NCBI GenBank assembly: GCA_917880885.1
Contig: OU862934.1
Span: 30,984,734-31,048,733 of the forward strand
Source of the DNA: Limnephilus marmoratus
Taxonomy: Eukaryota; Arthropoda; Insecta; Trichoptera; Limnephilidae
Reading direction: 5' to 3'
Length of the DNA stretch: 64,000 nt
Within the stretch, counting starts at the first letter, position 1, and the number at the start of each line of letters is the position of its first letter. Shown here in pieces: positions 53,105 to 63,264 of the stretch. The position numbers and the translations under genes were made by a program. The notes under the pieces are model-generated. The model saw nothing but the letters and a program-made list of their open reading frames with translations, ran no database searches and had not been told where the DNA came from.

Positions 53105-53275
53105 TGATTAGCAATTCGAGTCTGATGATCTCAGATCCTCAAACATTTCGTTAAGTTTTTTTTTTATCTTGTGTTACATAGTTTAAATTAATCTTTATAT
53201 AATCAGCGCCATTGAGGGGATTTTTCACAAAAACGGCGCTATATAAATCATCTAAGTATTATTATTATTATATAT
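53105..53275 (+). repeat. Short retroposon-like repeat ending gcgctatataa-(att)n
   Basis: It contains 'gagtctgatgatctcag', then 'ggcgctatataaatcatct' and a (tat)n tail at about 53259-53272. The order of a CTGATGA motif, a 'gcgctata' box and a trinucleotide tail suggests a SINE-like 3' end. A minus-strand piece of the tail type is at 13755-13806. Confidence 0.5.
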
Positions 53276-53286
53276 ACATTCATATA

Positions 53287-53646
53287 CAACGTGTCCGGAA
53301 ACTCGTAGTACAAGCGGGAGACTGGTGAATCTACATCACGTAGAGAACCCAAAAAACTTATTATCTGAGCATTTCGATTTTAATATAAATTTTTTTCTAT
53401 TTTTCCATTTTTTCGGCAACTAAAGGGTTAAAAAAGCTTTTGAGCCCGGTTTACCCTTCGATGCATTTTATAAGACATTGCACAGTTGAATTCAACCCCC
53501 TAGTGAACAATTTTTTCAAATTTAACCAAAAAAATTCCAACTTCGGACCCGATTTACTCGAAAACGAAAGCTCAAATCAAAAAAGTTTTACTTTTTTTTA
53601 AGATTTACCAGTTTCCCGCTTGTACTACGAGTTTCCGGACACCGTG
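53287..53646. mobile_element. TA-flanked MITE, 360 bp
   Basis: Inverted repeats of about 38 bp share 'gtgtccggaaactcgtagta' and 'caagcggga'; TA lies at both borders (53285-53286, 53647-53648). No coding sequence. A Tc1/mariner-type non-autonomous element. Confidence 0.9.
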
Positions 53647-53648
53647 TA

Positions 53649-54117
53649 TATACAAAGTAACTCCTTAAAACCGAGTTAAGATGTTTATATGTATTAAAGG
53701 TATTAATTGCCAATTTTCTAATTTCATTTCTTATATTATAACCAAGCCAAGAAAAAACACCTTATTCCGGATGTAAATGTAAAGATTTTTTTATTTTATA
53801 ATATTAGTTTATTATAAATTAGATATTTTTCCTTATATAATTTAGTAATAATTTGATATACATAAATCATTATATAATGATATTAGGTAATATAACTCAT
53901 TGCCTACTAAGAAAAAAATCCAGAAACAAACAAAAAACATTGGCAAAAGTTCTAAAATATTTTATCAACAGCTTTATTAAAGGGTTAGAATCTTTATTTG
54001 ATACTCTCTAATTTTCGGCAGCTTTCCTAATGTTTTCATGAAATATTTTTCAATTAACTGTGTTTATTTGTCTACGTTCTTCATTAAACACTCTTCAAAA
54101 TTTGTAATATTATGTAA
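53649..54117. other. AT-rich, no feature seen
   Basis: No gene or repeat recognised. Confidence 0.4.
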
Positions 54118-54347
54118 AAATAACTTTTTTTAATGGCATAATTAATGTAGTTTATTTTTTACTTTAACTTAATGAGTAAAACCACAAATTGTAATATTTA
54201 ATTAATGAGGACAAAATAAGCGACTCTCAATCGAAAATTTGAAACAGAAAAATCAGAAAATGATACGGTCACATCTAGGAGTTGACCCCGGGACCTTAGC
54301 CTTGCTGGGCGGTCCTCTACCACTAAGCTAATGGGATCATATCCGCT
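54118..54347 (-). repeat. SINE2 with tRNA-like head
   Basis: On the minus strand the head (54347-54278) has box A 'ttagcttagtgg' and box B 'ggggtcaactcc'. The body follows with 'tttctgtttcaaattttcga', 'cgcttattttgtcctca' and 'aaatattacaatttgtggtt'. It looks tRNA-derived. Other pieces: 16140-16235, 17807-17860 and the head-to-head pair at 56868-57115. Confidence 0.75.
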
Positions 54348-54394
54348 TCGGTCACATTTAATCGTATCATACTTCAACTAACAACTACTAACGT

Positions 54395-54645
54395 TTTTTT
54401 TGTTATGAGTTTTTGGTATATTATGCCGTGTTGTGCTACCTCCTTCTTAAGCCAACGTTTCGGACAGCGTTACAGTGTCCATCATCAGGGCAGATGAGTG
54501 ATACGTTACAGTGTCCATCATCAGGGCAGATGTAAATAAAAAAAAGATGATAAAGAAAGAGGTAGCGCAACACGTCATAATATCCCAAAAACTAATAACA
54601 AAAACACTTTTGGCTGTGAAAACCTAAAATCGTATCGAACTACTA
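54395..54645. repeat. Foldback family G, copy with duplicated centre
   Basis: Left arm 'gttatgagtttttggtatat' to 'agccaacgtttcggacagcg', right arm 'gaggtagcgcaacacgtcat' to 'ggctgtgaaaacctaaaatc'. The centre carries 'acagtgtccatcatcagggc' twice (near 54471 and 54510), and the right arm lacks the central motif. Confidence 0.82.
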
Positions 54646-56305
54646 ACATTATTTTCATTTGCTTAACGTTTATGTTTGTATAATTGCAAGATTCATCTCG
54701 AACTAAATGTTACAATATGCTAATATTGGTATTTTGCACGGACATATGAATATATCTGGACCTGCCCTAAGTGATAAAAACGTATTATTTCCCCCTTCCC
54801 ATGGAGCCGGCTAGAGATCCTCCTTGGAGCCAGCTGGGCTTACGAAAGCCTCGCTTGAATCAAAAAAAATGTGACGTCATCATTCTTGTCCTGACCAGCG
54901 TAGAGCTAACATCCATACATTTTACCAAAAAACACGGCAATATATGAAAGCTTGTGCTATACACCTACCTAGAACATAGCGAATGTGGGCGTTTCTCCAG
55001 TGAGCTCGTCACTGGTTACAGGGGTAAGTAAATTATAAAACATTTGGAAAAGTGTCTTATCTAAATACGGAAACAAAATATTGCTATGTGAATAGGGGCG
55101 AACCTTTTCGGGGCGAGCATTTGGCCTTCGCAAATATGTTATTAACGTGGCAAGCAATTCGCGCTCCCATGTAAAAAGGTCTATTCATTCAAAGCAGATT
55201 TTGCTTTTAAGAACTAAATGGTGATATCATAACGCAATACGCCTATATACTGTCAGATTGATTTTTTAACGAATCACAGTCATCTTTCCCCTCTTCCCCT
55301 CCCATAATTTGGTTTTACCCCTTATCTGTATCTTCCGGTCTATTGAATTTGGATGTCTATGGTATTTTGTAATAAACTAAATTCTCTGCACCATGCGCAC
55401 TTTTTTTCCGTACACTTCACGTAGATGAGAATGAATATCTACGGAGTTTTTTTTTCTTTATACACAATAAGCAAATTACAGACCCTAATTCACACCTGTA
55501 GAGTGCAGCGAATGGTAGGTCTTTCGCGAACGGCTGCCGTGCCGAGACCAAGCGTCGCAAGGAGTGCAGCGTGGTGGGAAATCAGGTCACGCGCAAGTCA
55601 AATTGGTTAAGAAAATTGAGGCCAGTGCAATTTCGTTCTAAAACGGATGTTGACGTTGACATGTTCTCTTTGGTTTTATTGTATGTTGAGAATATCAAAT
55701 AACAGCGGTGGGTACTCGCTTAAAATCCCAATTATTATTTTATAATGATTGTTGCTTGAGTTGGTGGGTGTTTGTTTTAATAAGCGCTTGCAGAATTATT
55801 AACTCCTTATAGTTTAATATGAATATTATTCAACACTAACGTCGAGGCAATTTGTCCCACCCATAAAATTATTGTATAGAATTTAGGGACATGTGAGTAT
55901 TAACATCGTTCGTAACGCCTGGAAAAACAGATAAAATAATTATAAATATTTTTTTAATTGTTACCGCTCTGTCATACTGAAGCGTCATCCAACGCGCATG
56001 CGTTTCAGTTTGGAAATTGTTATTTAGTCTTTGTGTGTAGGCGTTGATAGGTGATCTTGCAGATCTTAAATAATACGTGCGTGGACGAGATTAACATTTA
56101 TGTGCATAATATAAGTCTATAAGCTACGCGCTAGCCATCGGAGCTGTCTGTAAGTAAGGAGGGCGAGCAGGAACATTCATCACCTTTTATACACTAGTTC
56201 TGCCGTCTCGCTCTTGCATAATTGAAAAGGCAGGCGGGCCACCAAAACCATTCTCACAGAAACTAAATGAATATTGCCAGTATTTAAAATCAAATTACAA
56301 GTACT
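54646..56305. other. 1.66 kb unassigned
   Basis: No repeat shared with the rest of the window and no frame with a domain. GC-richer patches at about 55500-55600 and 56100-56250 do not read as exons with confidence. Confidence 0.4.
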
Positions 56306-56480
56306 TCTTACTGTGGAAAAGTACCTGGCTTTTCATATCTGATCACCAAATATGCCTAAAGACATTTTTAGGCAACGTTTCGATTGTGAGTGGTGGTCAT
56401 TTACCAGGGGTGATACTGAAAGTATCTATTAATCTAGAACATGCAGTAAATTTATAATATTCAAAATAAAATTTAATAAT
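56306..56480 (-). repeat. SINE1 fragment
   Basis: 'gtacctggcttttcatatct', 'gcaacgtttcgattgtgag', 'tggtggtcatttacca' match the SINE1 body. It lacks an identifiable head. Confidence 0.7.
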
Positions 56481-56519
56481 TATGCAGAGGCAGCTTCATA
56501 CTTTTAAAATTGATTCATC

Positions 56520-56860
56520 GAGTGTACGAAGGCATTATATGGATACACTATCCTCTATAAATTAGTTAACAATAATATTCAATACACAGAGTTGCTAAAT
56601 AAAATACAATTTAATATACCTGCGCGTACAACACGCTCTTCTGTCCTGTACAGGGAGGATCAATGCAAGACAAACTGTAAGCAGAATTCTTGTCTGAACA
56701 GACTACGCAATAGTTACAATGGCATATTATCCAAGGTGGACATTTTCAATTCCGTACTTACCAAATATAAGGGGTACATACTAAAAGAGTATTTCTCTGG
56801 TGTTCATGAATATGTTATGTGTCTATGTTTCTTATGTTTCCATCGTTTATACTTATAATT
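56520..56860 (+). pseudogene. Jockey-like RT C-terminal fragment
   Basis: In frame: 'TILYKLVNNNIQYTELLNKI', 'QFNIPARTTRSSVLY', 'NSCLNRLRNSYN' and 'VDIFNSVLTKYKGYI', the terminal domain of Jockey-type ORF2 (compare 'IPIRNTRSQDLF' in the intact copy). Upstream domains are missing. Confidence 0.75.
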
Positions 56861-56867
56861 TTTAAAT

Positions 56868-57115
56868 AACTGAAGACAATATAAGCGAAACTCAATCGAA
56901 AATTTGGAAACAGAAAAATCAGAAAAACATATTGACATCTCTGGGACTCGAACCCAGGACCTCTTGCTCTGGGTTCGAGTCCCAGAGGTGTCAATATGTT
57001 TTTCTGATTTTTCTGTTTCCAGATTTTCGATTGAGTTTCGCTTATATTGTCTTCAGTTATTTAAATATTACAATTTGAGATTTTACTCATAAAGTTAAAA
57101 TAAAAAATAAATAAA
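56868..57115. repeat. Two SINE2 copies head to head (large palindrome)
   Basis: Arms 56872-56957 and 56973-57058 are almost exact complements: 'gaagacaatataagcgaaac', 'cagaaaaatcagaaaaacat', 'gacatctctgggactcgaac'. The centre is the tRNA-like box B ('gggttcgagtccc' in the right arm). The right copy continues into the SINE2 tail ('aaatattacaatttgagatt'). Confidence 0.9.
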
Positions 57116-57419
57116 AAACTTATTATTTTGTTATGATTTGATTTATGTGTACAACCTGGCTTCTAACGGTTTCTAATGTATTGATATTTTTTTATGTTTT
57201 ATGTACTAGATTTAGTTTTATATACTTAATCTTTAGTTTAATAAAATTTTTGGTCTCACACTCCTTTATTGTAAATTTTATTATTTCTAATTTTTTATTA
57301 TGCTGTTTAATCAGAAGTAAAGTCACAAGGAGGAATTCGATAAATGGTTTTATTTTGGCCATGCAAACATGTACAAACTAGAAAAATGTTAATTGTCGAT
57401 TTCCGGAGAACAAATAAAT
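57116..57419. other. AT-rich, probable LINE tail
   Basis: 'ccggagaacaaataaataaa' (57401-57420) resembles the tail at 11401-11425. No domain is readable in the hydrophobic frame 57145-57381. Confidence 0.35.
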
Positions 57420-57512
57420 AAATGCATAAAATGAATATATTGTAACACAAATAATTTAGGTGCGCACGTCGGAATTTGAACCCGCGACTTCCGGATTCGA
57501 TGCCATGGAACG
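57420..57512 (-). repeat. SINE1 head fragment
   Basis: 'aacacaaataatttaggtgc', 'gtcggaatttgaacccgcga' and 'cttccggattc' correspond to the SINE1 tRNA-like head at about 36030-36095. Confidence 0.6.
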
Positions 57513-57559
57513 AAGGTTGTCGCGTCGCGCATCACATTTACTACTCCAAGTTAACTTGG

Positions 57560-57720
57560 CAGTATTCGAAGGCTTCTATGATTCCTCCCTCCTACGATAC
57601 AGGCATCGAGACCAAGGTTTACCCAATTCCTACTGAAAAAATAGCCTCCACACGGCATCCATAGAGATAACATGGTAAAAATTTCCTTTAAGGCCACATG
57701 CCTGTAATTAATGTGAGGAA
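57560..57720 (+). pseudogene. Non-LTR 3' end fragment
   Basis: 'tcctccctcctacgatacag' and a frame with 'PPSYDTGIE' correspond to the C-terminal block of 39198-39434. The 3' UTR follows ('cctttaaggccacatgcctg'). Confidence 0.6.
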
Positions 57721-57749
57721 AAACACACAATGTTGTAATGGAAAATCTT

Positions 57750-58202
57750 CTCTATAAATAAAAATGAATCGCCGAAATGTATGTACGCGCATAACTTCCG
57801 AACGACTGCACCAAATGAGATAATTTTTTTTGTTGTGTTCGTTTTTATCAGGACATGGTTTGTATAAAATTACTGGTGAGCTCTGACATTATGAAATTTG
57901 TATTAAAAACTTGCAATAGGTGGCACGCGAGATGTTTGATAACTTAATGTACCAGGACTGAATGTATCGAATGAGGGAGGGGGGAGGGAAACTCGGGTAG
58001 GGGGGGAACCCGTGCGGGAGGAGGGGAACTCGGAGGGGGGAGGGGAACTCGGGAGGGGGGTGCGGGTGGGAACGCGAGAGGGGAAAGGGACGCGGGAGAG
58101 GAAGGGGAGGCGGAAGGGGAACGGGACGAATGGGAAAGAACACGCAGGGAGAAACAATTTCTTTATAAAATAGCATAGCAACGCATGCCGGGAACCAGCT
58201 AG
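57750..58202 (+). mobile_element. Helitron-like non-autonomous element, complete, 453 bp
   Basis: The 5' end 'tctctataaataaaaatgaa' and boxes 'cgcataacttccgaacgact' and 'tatcaggacatggtttgtat' match a Helitron family common in insects. The 3' end 'gcaacgcatgccgggaacca' runs to CTAG (58199-58202), followed by T. Helitrons begin TC, end CTRR and insert between A and T without duplication; the start here could be 57750 or 57752. The interior (57965-58110) is a G-rich strand of short 'gggaactcggg' units. No Rep/helicase is present. Confidence 0.85.
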
Positions 58203-58490
58203 TATATTATAATAGATGAGGTCCCCGACGTTGACCGGGTTTTACACGGAGTTTTTAACAATACTTTTGCTCATATTTTGACAATGTCACACTTTATCAT
58301 TCATTTTCATAAGTGGAAAGTTCATAATTGGCATAATTAACTATCATATTATTGTATTATTATGTAAACTACGATGTGCTGTCAACTTTCTCTAAAATAA
58401 ATAACGAGTATACCAAATTTTATCAAGTAGCAAAATTCTGCTTCAATGATTCGAAAAAGGGATGGTGGTGGTTTTCAAAATCTCATGTAG
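58203..58490. other. AT-rich, no feature seen
   Basis: No gene or repeat recognised. Confidence 0.4.
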
Positions 58491-58745
58491 ACAGTTAACT
58501 TCCTCATGTTTTGATAAAACTCCCCCTCCAGTGTTCCCCTCCCCAAACTACTGCTTTTCCTACCACCTTCCCCGCCTTCCCCCCTCCCTCGCCCCCCTTC
58601 CCGTGAATCCCCCTCCCTCCGATCCAACCCCTCCCCCTCCCGGATTCCGCTTCCTCCTTTCCTGTCGAGAAACTAAATGAAATACACACATTTTTTAACA
58701 AGCCGCGCGCCACCTATTGAAATTTTTTTATACAAATTTTATGAA
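58491..58745 (-). repeat. Helitron-like fragment, inverted
   Basis: The C-rich plus strand (58520-58655) and 'gccacctattgaaattttt' with 'tacaaattttatga' are the complement of the interior and 5' side of the element at 57750-58202. Confidence 0.7.
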
Positions 58746-58804
58746 TATATAGAAAATAATAAGAGACAAACAAAGAAACATTAAATAATATTTACCAGAT
58801 TTAA

Positions 58805-59240
58805 ATTTCCCCACAGGAAAAACTAAACCCTTTCACACACTTCCCAAATGATCACCTAGTCAATCCACGCTATGCAATTGTACTATATAAGTGTTATAAA
58901 TACAAAACAATACAAGAACAACATGTCAACCTACCAGAGATCAAATGGCAAAATAATTCACCGACTCCAGATATTTTCATATCAGAGGGTTCGGCTCTGT
59001 GAAACTCCTAATTGAACCTATAAATCCTACTGATCCCTCAATATAAATATTTATAAAATCTTTTGTAATCCTACATGTATTTAAAATGACTGATTTTTGC
59101 ATTTTTATATATAAATTCATTGACAAATCTAATATGCCTAAATTTTGAATGGGAGACCTTGGTATTATGCCAGTAGCCGAAATAACAAATGGTAATATTT
59201 TTATAGTCTGAGAATGCCAAATTCTTTTAAAAAAAATTAA
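58805..59240 (+). repeat. Interspersed repeat family E, copy 2
   Basis: Closely matches 11526-11960 over its length, with single-base changes and small indels. Confidence 0.82.
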
Positions 59241-59244
59241 ATAG

Positions 59245-59835
59245 ATAAGTATAATATTTATTTATTTTTTTATTTTTTTTAGAATTATTAATTTATAATG
59301 TTAACTCCTTTCTGATTTTACATAATATAACATGGTGTATAGTAACAACATGAAAAATACAGCTCTAATGAGTTTGTAAAACAGAAAGAAATAGTTGAGA
59401 AAGACATATGTAGATATTCAGATAACAAAACGAAAATAAATGCTACGATATTTAAATATTACAATATTGTAAAAATGAATAAATACATTTGTACATAATA
59501 CATGCAAATAACTTATCTTAAAGAAGATGAATGATTTATTATTTCATACTTATATTTTATCAGCGACACATTCCATAAATCTATGTGCGAAAACATATTG
59601 CTTAAGTTTTGAATTCTGTGCAGTGGTATATTGAAATGGGACATGGTTGTAGTATTGCCACAATAAAACGGTAGTACTGACCTTGTGTTTCTGGCTGGCA
59701 AATTAAAATTTATGAGCGCCAAGACTTCAGGGCTGTTAATTTTATTATGCAAGATTTTAAATAAAAATACTAGATCGAAAACAGTTCTTCTGTCACTCAA
59801 TATTAATAAAAATTGTAGTATTCTTATTTTAATAA
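59245..59835 (-). pseudogene. Jockey-like RT C-terminal fragment with tail
   Basis: Minus-strand frame 59800-59513: 'MSDRRTVFDLVFLFKILHNK', 'INFNLPARNTRSVLPF', 'HIDLWNVSLIKYKYEI', stop. It is closely like the C-terminus of the intact ORF2 at 44104 ('SDRRTFTDLVFLYKIL'). An AT-rich 3' UTR ends in an A/T tail at about 59250-59280. Confidence 0.85.
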
Positions 59836-60644
59836 GGTTTCAATTTTTACTTTATTTCGTTCAACCCCTCAAGTCTGATAATAAAAACCATTTAAAAAAT
59901 TGCTTAAACTGCATTCTTAATTTAAAAAGCTGATATTTTATTCACGGCAGATGAACTAATCCAAAGACTAGAGAAGAGATCGAAACTTGGAGTGACGGGT
60001 CACCCTGAATCACGCAGGGTGAAACACTGAGGAAGACATAATGCTTACTAAAATAATATTTTCCATTTCTTCAAACTTTGCAAAAATACTTTGTGGCATT
60101 ATTAAATAATTATGTATACCTAATGAAAAACAAATTACTTAGTCGTTGAGCATTTACACAATACATAGCCACACTTACCTACATACTCGTACATCTACAT
60201 ACAGCTTGTATTGACACATGTTCCTTTCCTACCCATCCATATATACTTGTAATTTTTCATTACCCACATTCAGTCATTAATCGACCTTCTCCGCATAACA
60301 TATAATATTCCGCATACCTCTTACCGCTTACCACATCCGTTAACATAATACAGTCCTACAAGTGCATGAATAAACCCAGCCAAGATAGCAGAGAATACCA
60401 CAAGGTTCCGCAATAAGTCCTTTTTTTTCTTTCCTTTCCTCATGTGCATTCATTCAACTAGTGCAGTGGTCAAAACACTTGAAAAACACATAAAAGGTCC
60501 CTCGATATACCCAGTGGCATAAATCACACAACACTTTTGATTTTTTTTCAATTTATGAATACTTATACTTGATTTTTTTCCCAGTTTTTCACAATATTTT
60601 TCGATATCAGACGTAATCAGTATTTTTTGGCATCCCTGAAGAAA
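59836..60644. other. 800 bp unassigned
   Basis: No gene or repeat recognised. A small inverted pair 'gggtcaccctgaa'/'cacgcagggtgaaac' lies near 59998-60025. Confidence 0.4.
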
Positions 60645-60905
60645 GCGGAAATGGGAAGCAGATGGGGAAGAAGACAGTGGGTAACTACCTGGCTATTCAT
60701 ATCTAGTCACCACATATGGCTAAAGCCATTTTAGGCAACGGTTCAATTCTGAATGTTTGTCTTACAACAGAGCGATACCGCCTGCCGCAAATATAGCTTT
60801 ATTTTGCATTAATAAATTGTTAAATGTCACAAATCGTCACAAAATATCACAAAAACATGCCGTAGGTCACTCCAAGTGACTTAGCAGTGGTGCCAGGGTT
60901 CATGG
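60645..60905 (-). repeat. SINE1, diverged copy
   Basis: 'ctacctggctattcatatct', 'ggctaaagccattttaggca', 'gaatgtttgtcttacaacag' match the SINE1 body. The head region is reduced to 'agtgacttagcagtggtgcc' like sequence. Confidence 0.75.
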
Positions 60906-61124
60906 GTTCTGGTTTGTCTAGGTCTTTAATAATACATTTAATTTTAATACAAAAAATTCCTTAAAAATAATGAATCTATTATCAACAAAAAAAATATTGT
61001 CTTATAGCCCAATCATGGATATGTTCCCCTACCCACCCACTCTTCGTTAATACCTAGCAACGGCTCCACCCCTACCAAAATAATACATTGTTCCAATCCA
61101 TATTTCATAACTGTCAAATCAGTA
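60906..61124. other. Unassigned
   Basis: No feature seen. Confidence 0.35.
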
Positions 61125-61260
61125 TACGCTTGCCCTGAAGAAGGAACGGTCGTTCCGAAACCGGTCGGTTTTACTCAAATATATAAGTGGTTCAAAAAAA
61201 GTTAAATTGTTTAATTTATTTACATTTAATTTTATTTAAATGGTATTTACATAGTGAAGA
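61125..61260 (+). repeat. Repeat with CTGAAGA-GGAAC-GTTCC-GAAAC motif
   Basis: 'ccctgaagaaggaacggtcg' continues 'ttccgaaaccggtcgg', then an A/T-rich block ending 'tttaattttatttaaatgg'. It is the complementary orientation of the 42160 and 48760 motif repeats. Confidence 0.6.
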
Positions 61261-61309
61261 AAACTATTTTTTCCTAAAAATTTAAACATATCTTTCCTAG
61301 TGTAACACC

Positions 61310-61735
61310 CTGTATAGTATGAACCATACGGGGTCGGGTGGCCCAAAAAAACCGTCCATTCTTATCTAGCAGCTGGGATTAGCGGCGCGTCATTTCACTC
61401 GCCGTGTTGTTTTTCCGGGACACCGGGTACGCTGGTATCTTGGGATTTGGGATTTTATTTATTTTTCTGCTAAAATCCACTCTATTGTGAACCGGGCGAA
61501 TGTGGGTATGAGGTGAATGGTGTTTTATACTAGTTTTAAAAGATTTTTTTATATTTCTAAACATTGTTTATATCCCTTAGAGTGTGTGGGTAGAGTCGCC
61601 ACGGGGATCATTTAATGGATAACCAAAACCTCACAAAAGTGGTTTGTTACGTTTAGTGACTTAGCAGAGGAGGCTAGGTTAAGGGGGTGGGGTTTGTGCG
61701 GTTCTTAGCTGTGGATAATATCTGCTAATCTGCCA
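61310..61735. repeat. Low-copy repeat F, copy 2, with unassigned left part
   Basis: About 61600-61730 ('aatggataaccaa', 'gtgacttagcagag', 'agctgtggataat') corresponds in blocks to the complement of 18060-18290. The left part (61310-61600) is GC-richer, with no recognised match. Confidence 0.4.
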
Positions 61736-61762
61736 ATCTGCTAAATGCTAATGCTAATGATA

Positions 61763-62215
61763 AATGCTAAAATATAAATAAAAATGAATCGCTGCAATGT
61801 ATGTACGCGCATAACTTTTGAACGACTGCACCAAATTGGATAATTCTTTTTCTGTGTGTTCGTTATTGTCAGGACAAGGTTTGTATAAAATTACTGATGA
61901 GCTCTGGAATTATGAAATTTGTATTAAAAAATTGCAATAGGTGGCACGCGAGCGTTTTGAAAACTGAATGTACCGGGACTGAATGTTTGGAATGCGGGAG
62001 GGGGGAGAGAAACCTGGGAGGAGGGAGGGGTACTCGGGAGGGGGATTCGCGGGATGGAGGAAGGGGGGAGTGGAGTGGGGAGAGGGAAGGTGGAGGAGGC
62101 AAAGTGGGAAAGTGAGAGGGGAAGGGGACGCGGAAGAGGAAGAGGAGGCGGAAGGGGAATGGGACGAATGGGAAAGGACACGCAGGATTAAATGGCATAG
62201 CAACGCTTACCGGAT
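61763..62215 (+). mobile_element. Helitron-like non-autonomous element, 3' end lost
   Basis: 5' boxes 'ataaataaaaatgaatcgct' and 'cgttattgtcaggacaagg' match 57750-58202, as does the G-rich interior (61995-62150). It breaks after 'agcaacgcttaccgg' without a CTAG end. The proline- or glycine-rich frames are translations of the G-rich tract. Confidence 0.8.
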
Positions 62216-62254
62216 CGGGAGAGACTGGTTGAAGGAGACCTTTTGACCTCTCCA

Positions 62255-62420
62255 GCAGAATGGGTTCAAACGTCCGTCGCTACTATCGGCACTTACCCCC
62301 AGATTCCTCCTTTTCCTCAAAAAGCCCCCACAGAGCATCCCCAAAGATGAACTAGGCCCTCAGGGAAATATTTTTCTCAGGGAGTGAATTTTTCCCTTCT
62401 GTGTGAGACTAATGAAAATA
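62255..62420 (+). repeat. Non-LTR 3' UTR fragment
   Basis: 'cctcaaaaagcccccacaga', 'gccctcagggaaatattttt' and 'tgtgtgagactaatgaaaa' match the 3' UTR at 39400-39485. Confidence 0.7.
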
Positions 62421-62589
62421 AATATTGATATTTTTTTTGTTTCGTTTGTCCGTAAATTTGTTTGTTAGTTCCGGTTCAAGATGGTGGCCGTTTTCATGAT
62501 TAAATATCGATTGCCCTTTCAAATGTACACTCGAAGTGTTTATTTGGACTTACTAATTGCATTTTTTTGGACAAATTGTGTAATCCTTA

Positions 62590-63198
62590 TCTTTTACATA
62601 TATAAAAATCAATGTTTGTTGCTTGCATGTATGTATACGCGTATGTTCCTTGTGCGTTGCTAAACCATTCATCCGATTCCGATGAAACTTTAGGGATTTG
62701 ACGTGCGCATGCCCACAATGGTTTCTATATACAATAGTGAGCTCTGGCATCATGAAACTATACGTTCCTAAACAATTCATCTGATTGCGAACTTTGGTTT
62801 CTATAAATTATAGTTAGCTCTGGCATTATGAAATTGTTTCTATACTATTCATCCGATTGCGATGAAACTTTGGTGATTTGTTGTGTGCACGCCAGCGAAG
62901 GTTCCTATATATAAATATATTCTCGTATACTGGTGAGCTATGGCGTTATGAAAGTTCTATAAAATGAGTGTACTTCGTATAGTTTAGCGTCAAGGACGGT
63001 GGGAGGGAGGGGAAGAGTTATCTGGGGGGGGGGAGGAAAACGAAGGAGTGGGGGTCGCAGGAGGGACGACGAGGGAGGTAGGAAGAGGAACGTGGGATGG
63101 AAATGGGACGGGAATGAGGACGCTTGGGGTGTGACACTCCGGGAGAAACTATTTCTTTCTTTCAGTGGCATTGCAACGCATGCCGGGTATTCGCTAGT
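62590..63198 (+). mobile_element. Helitron-like element, second subfamily
   Basis: It begins near 'acatatataaaaatcaatg' and contains repeated 'catccgattgcgatgaaact' blocks (62668, 62765, 62845), a G-rich interior (62995-63095) and the same 3' end 'gcaacgcatgccgggtattc' to CTAG (63195-63198). The shared 3' end but different 5' part implies a common mobilising enzyme. Non-coding. Confidence 0.75.
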
Positions 63199-63264
63199 TT
63201 GAAATAAAATAGGTATAAAAACATATGGTTTATAATTAAGTTATATACATTTAAGTACTATAAA

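Noticed and set aside
54646..56305. Possible host exons in GC-richer patches.
   Set aside because: No frame with recognisable domain, no paired splice signals that define an exon, and no start context; left as unassigned.
57889..62246. Proline-, glycine- or arginine-rich frames on both strands.
   Set aside because: Translations of the G-rich interiors of the Helitron-like elements; no conserved frame among copies.
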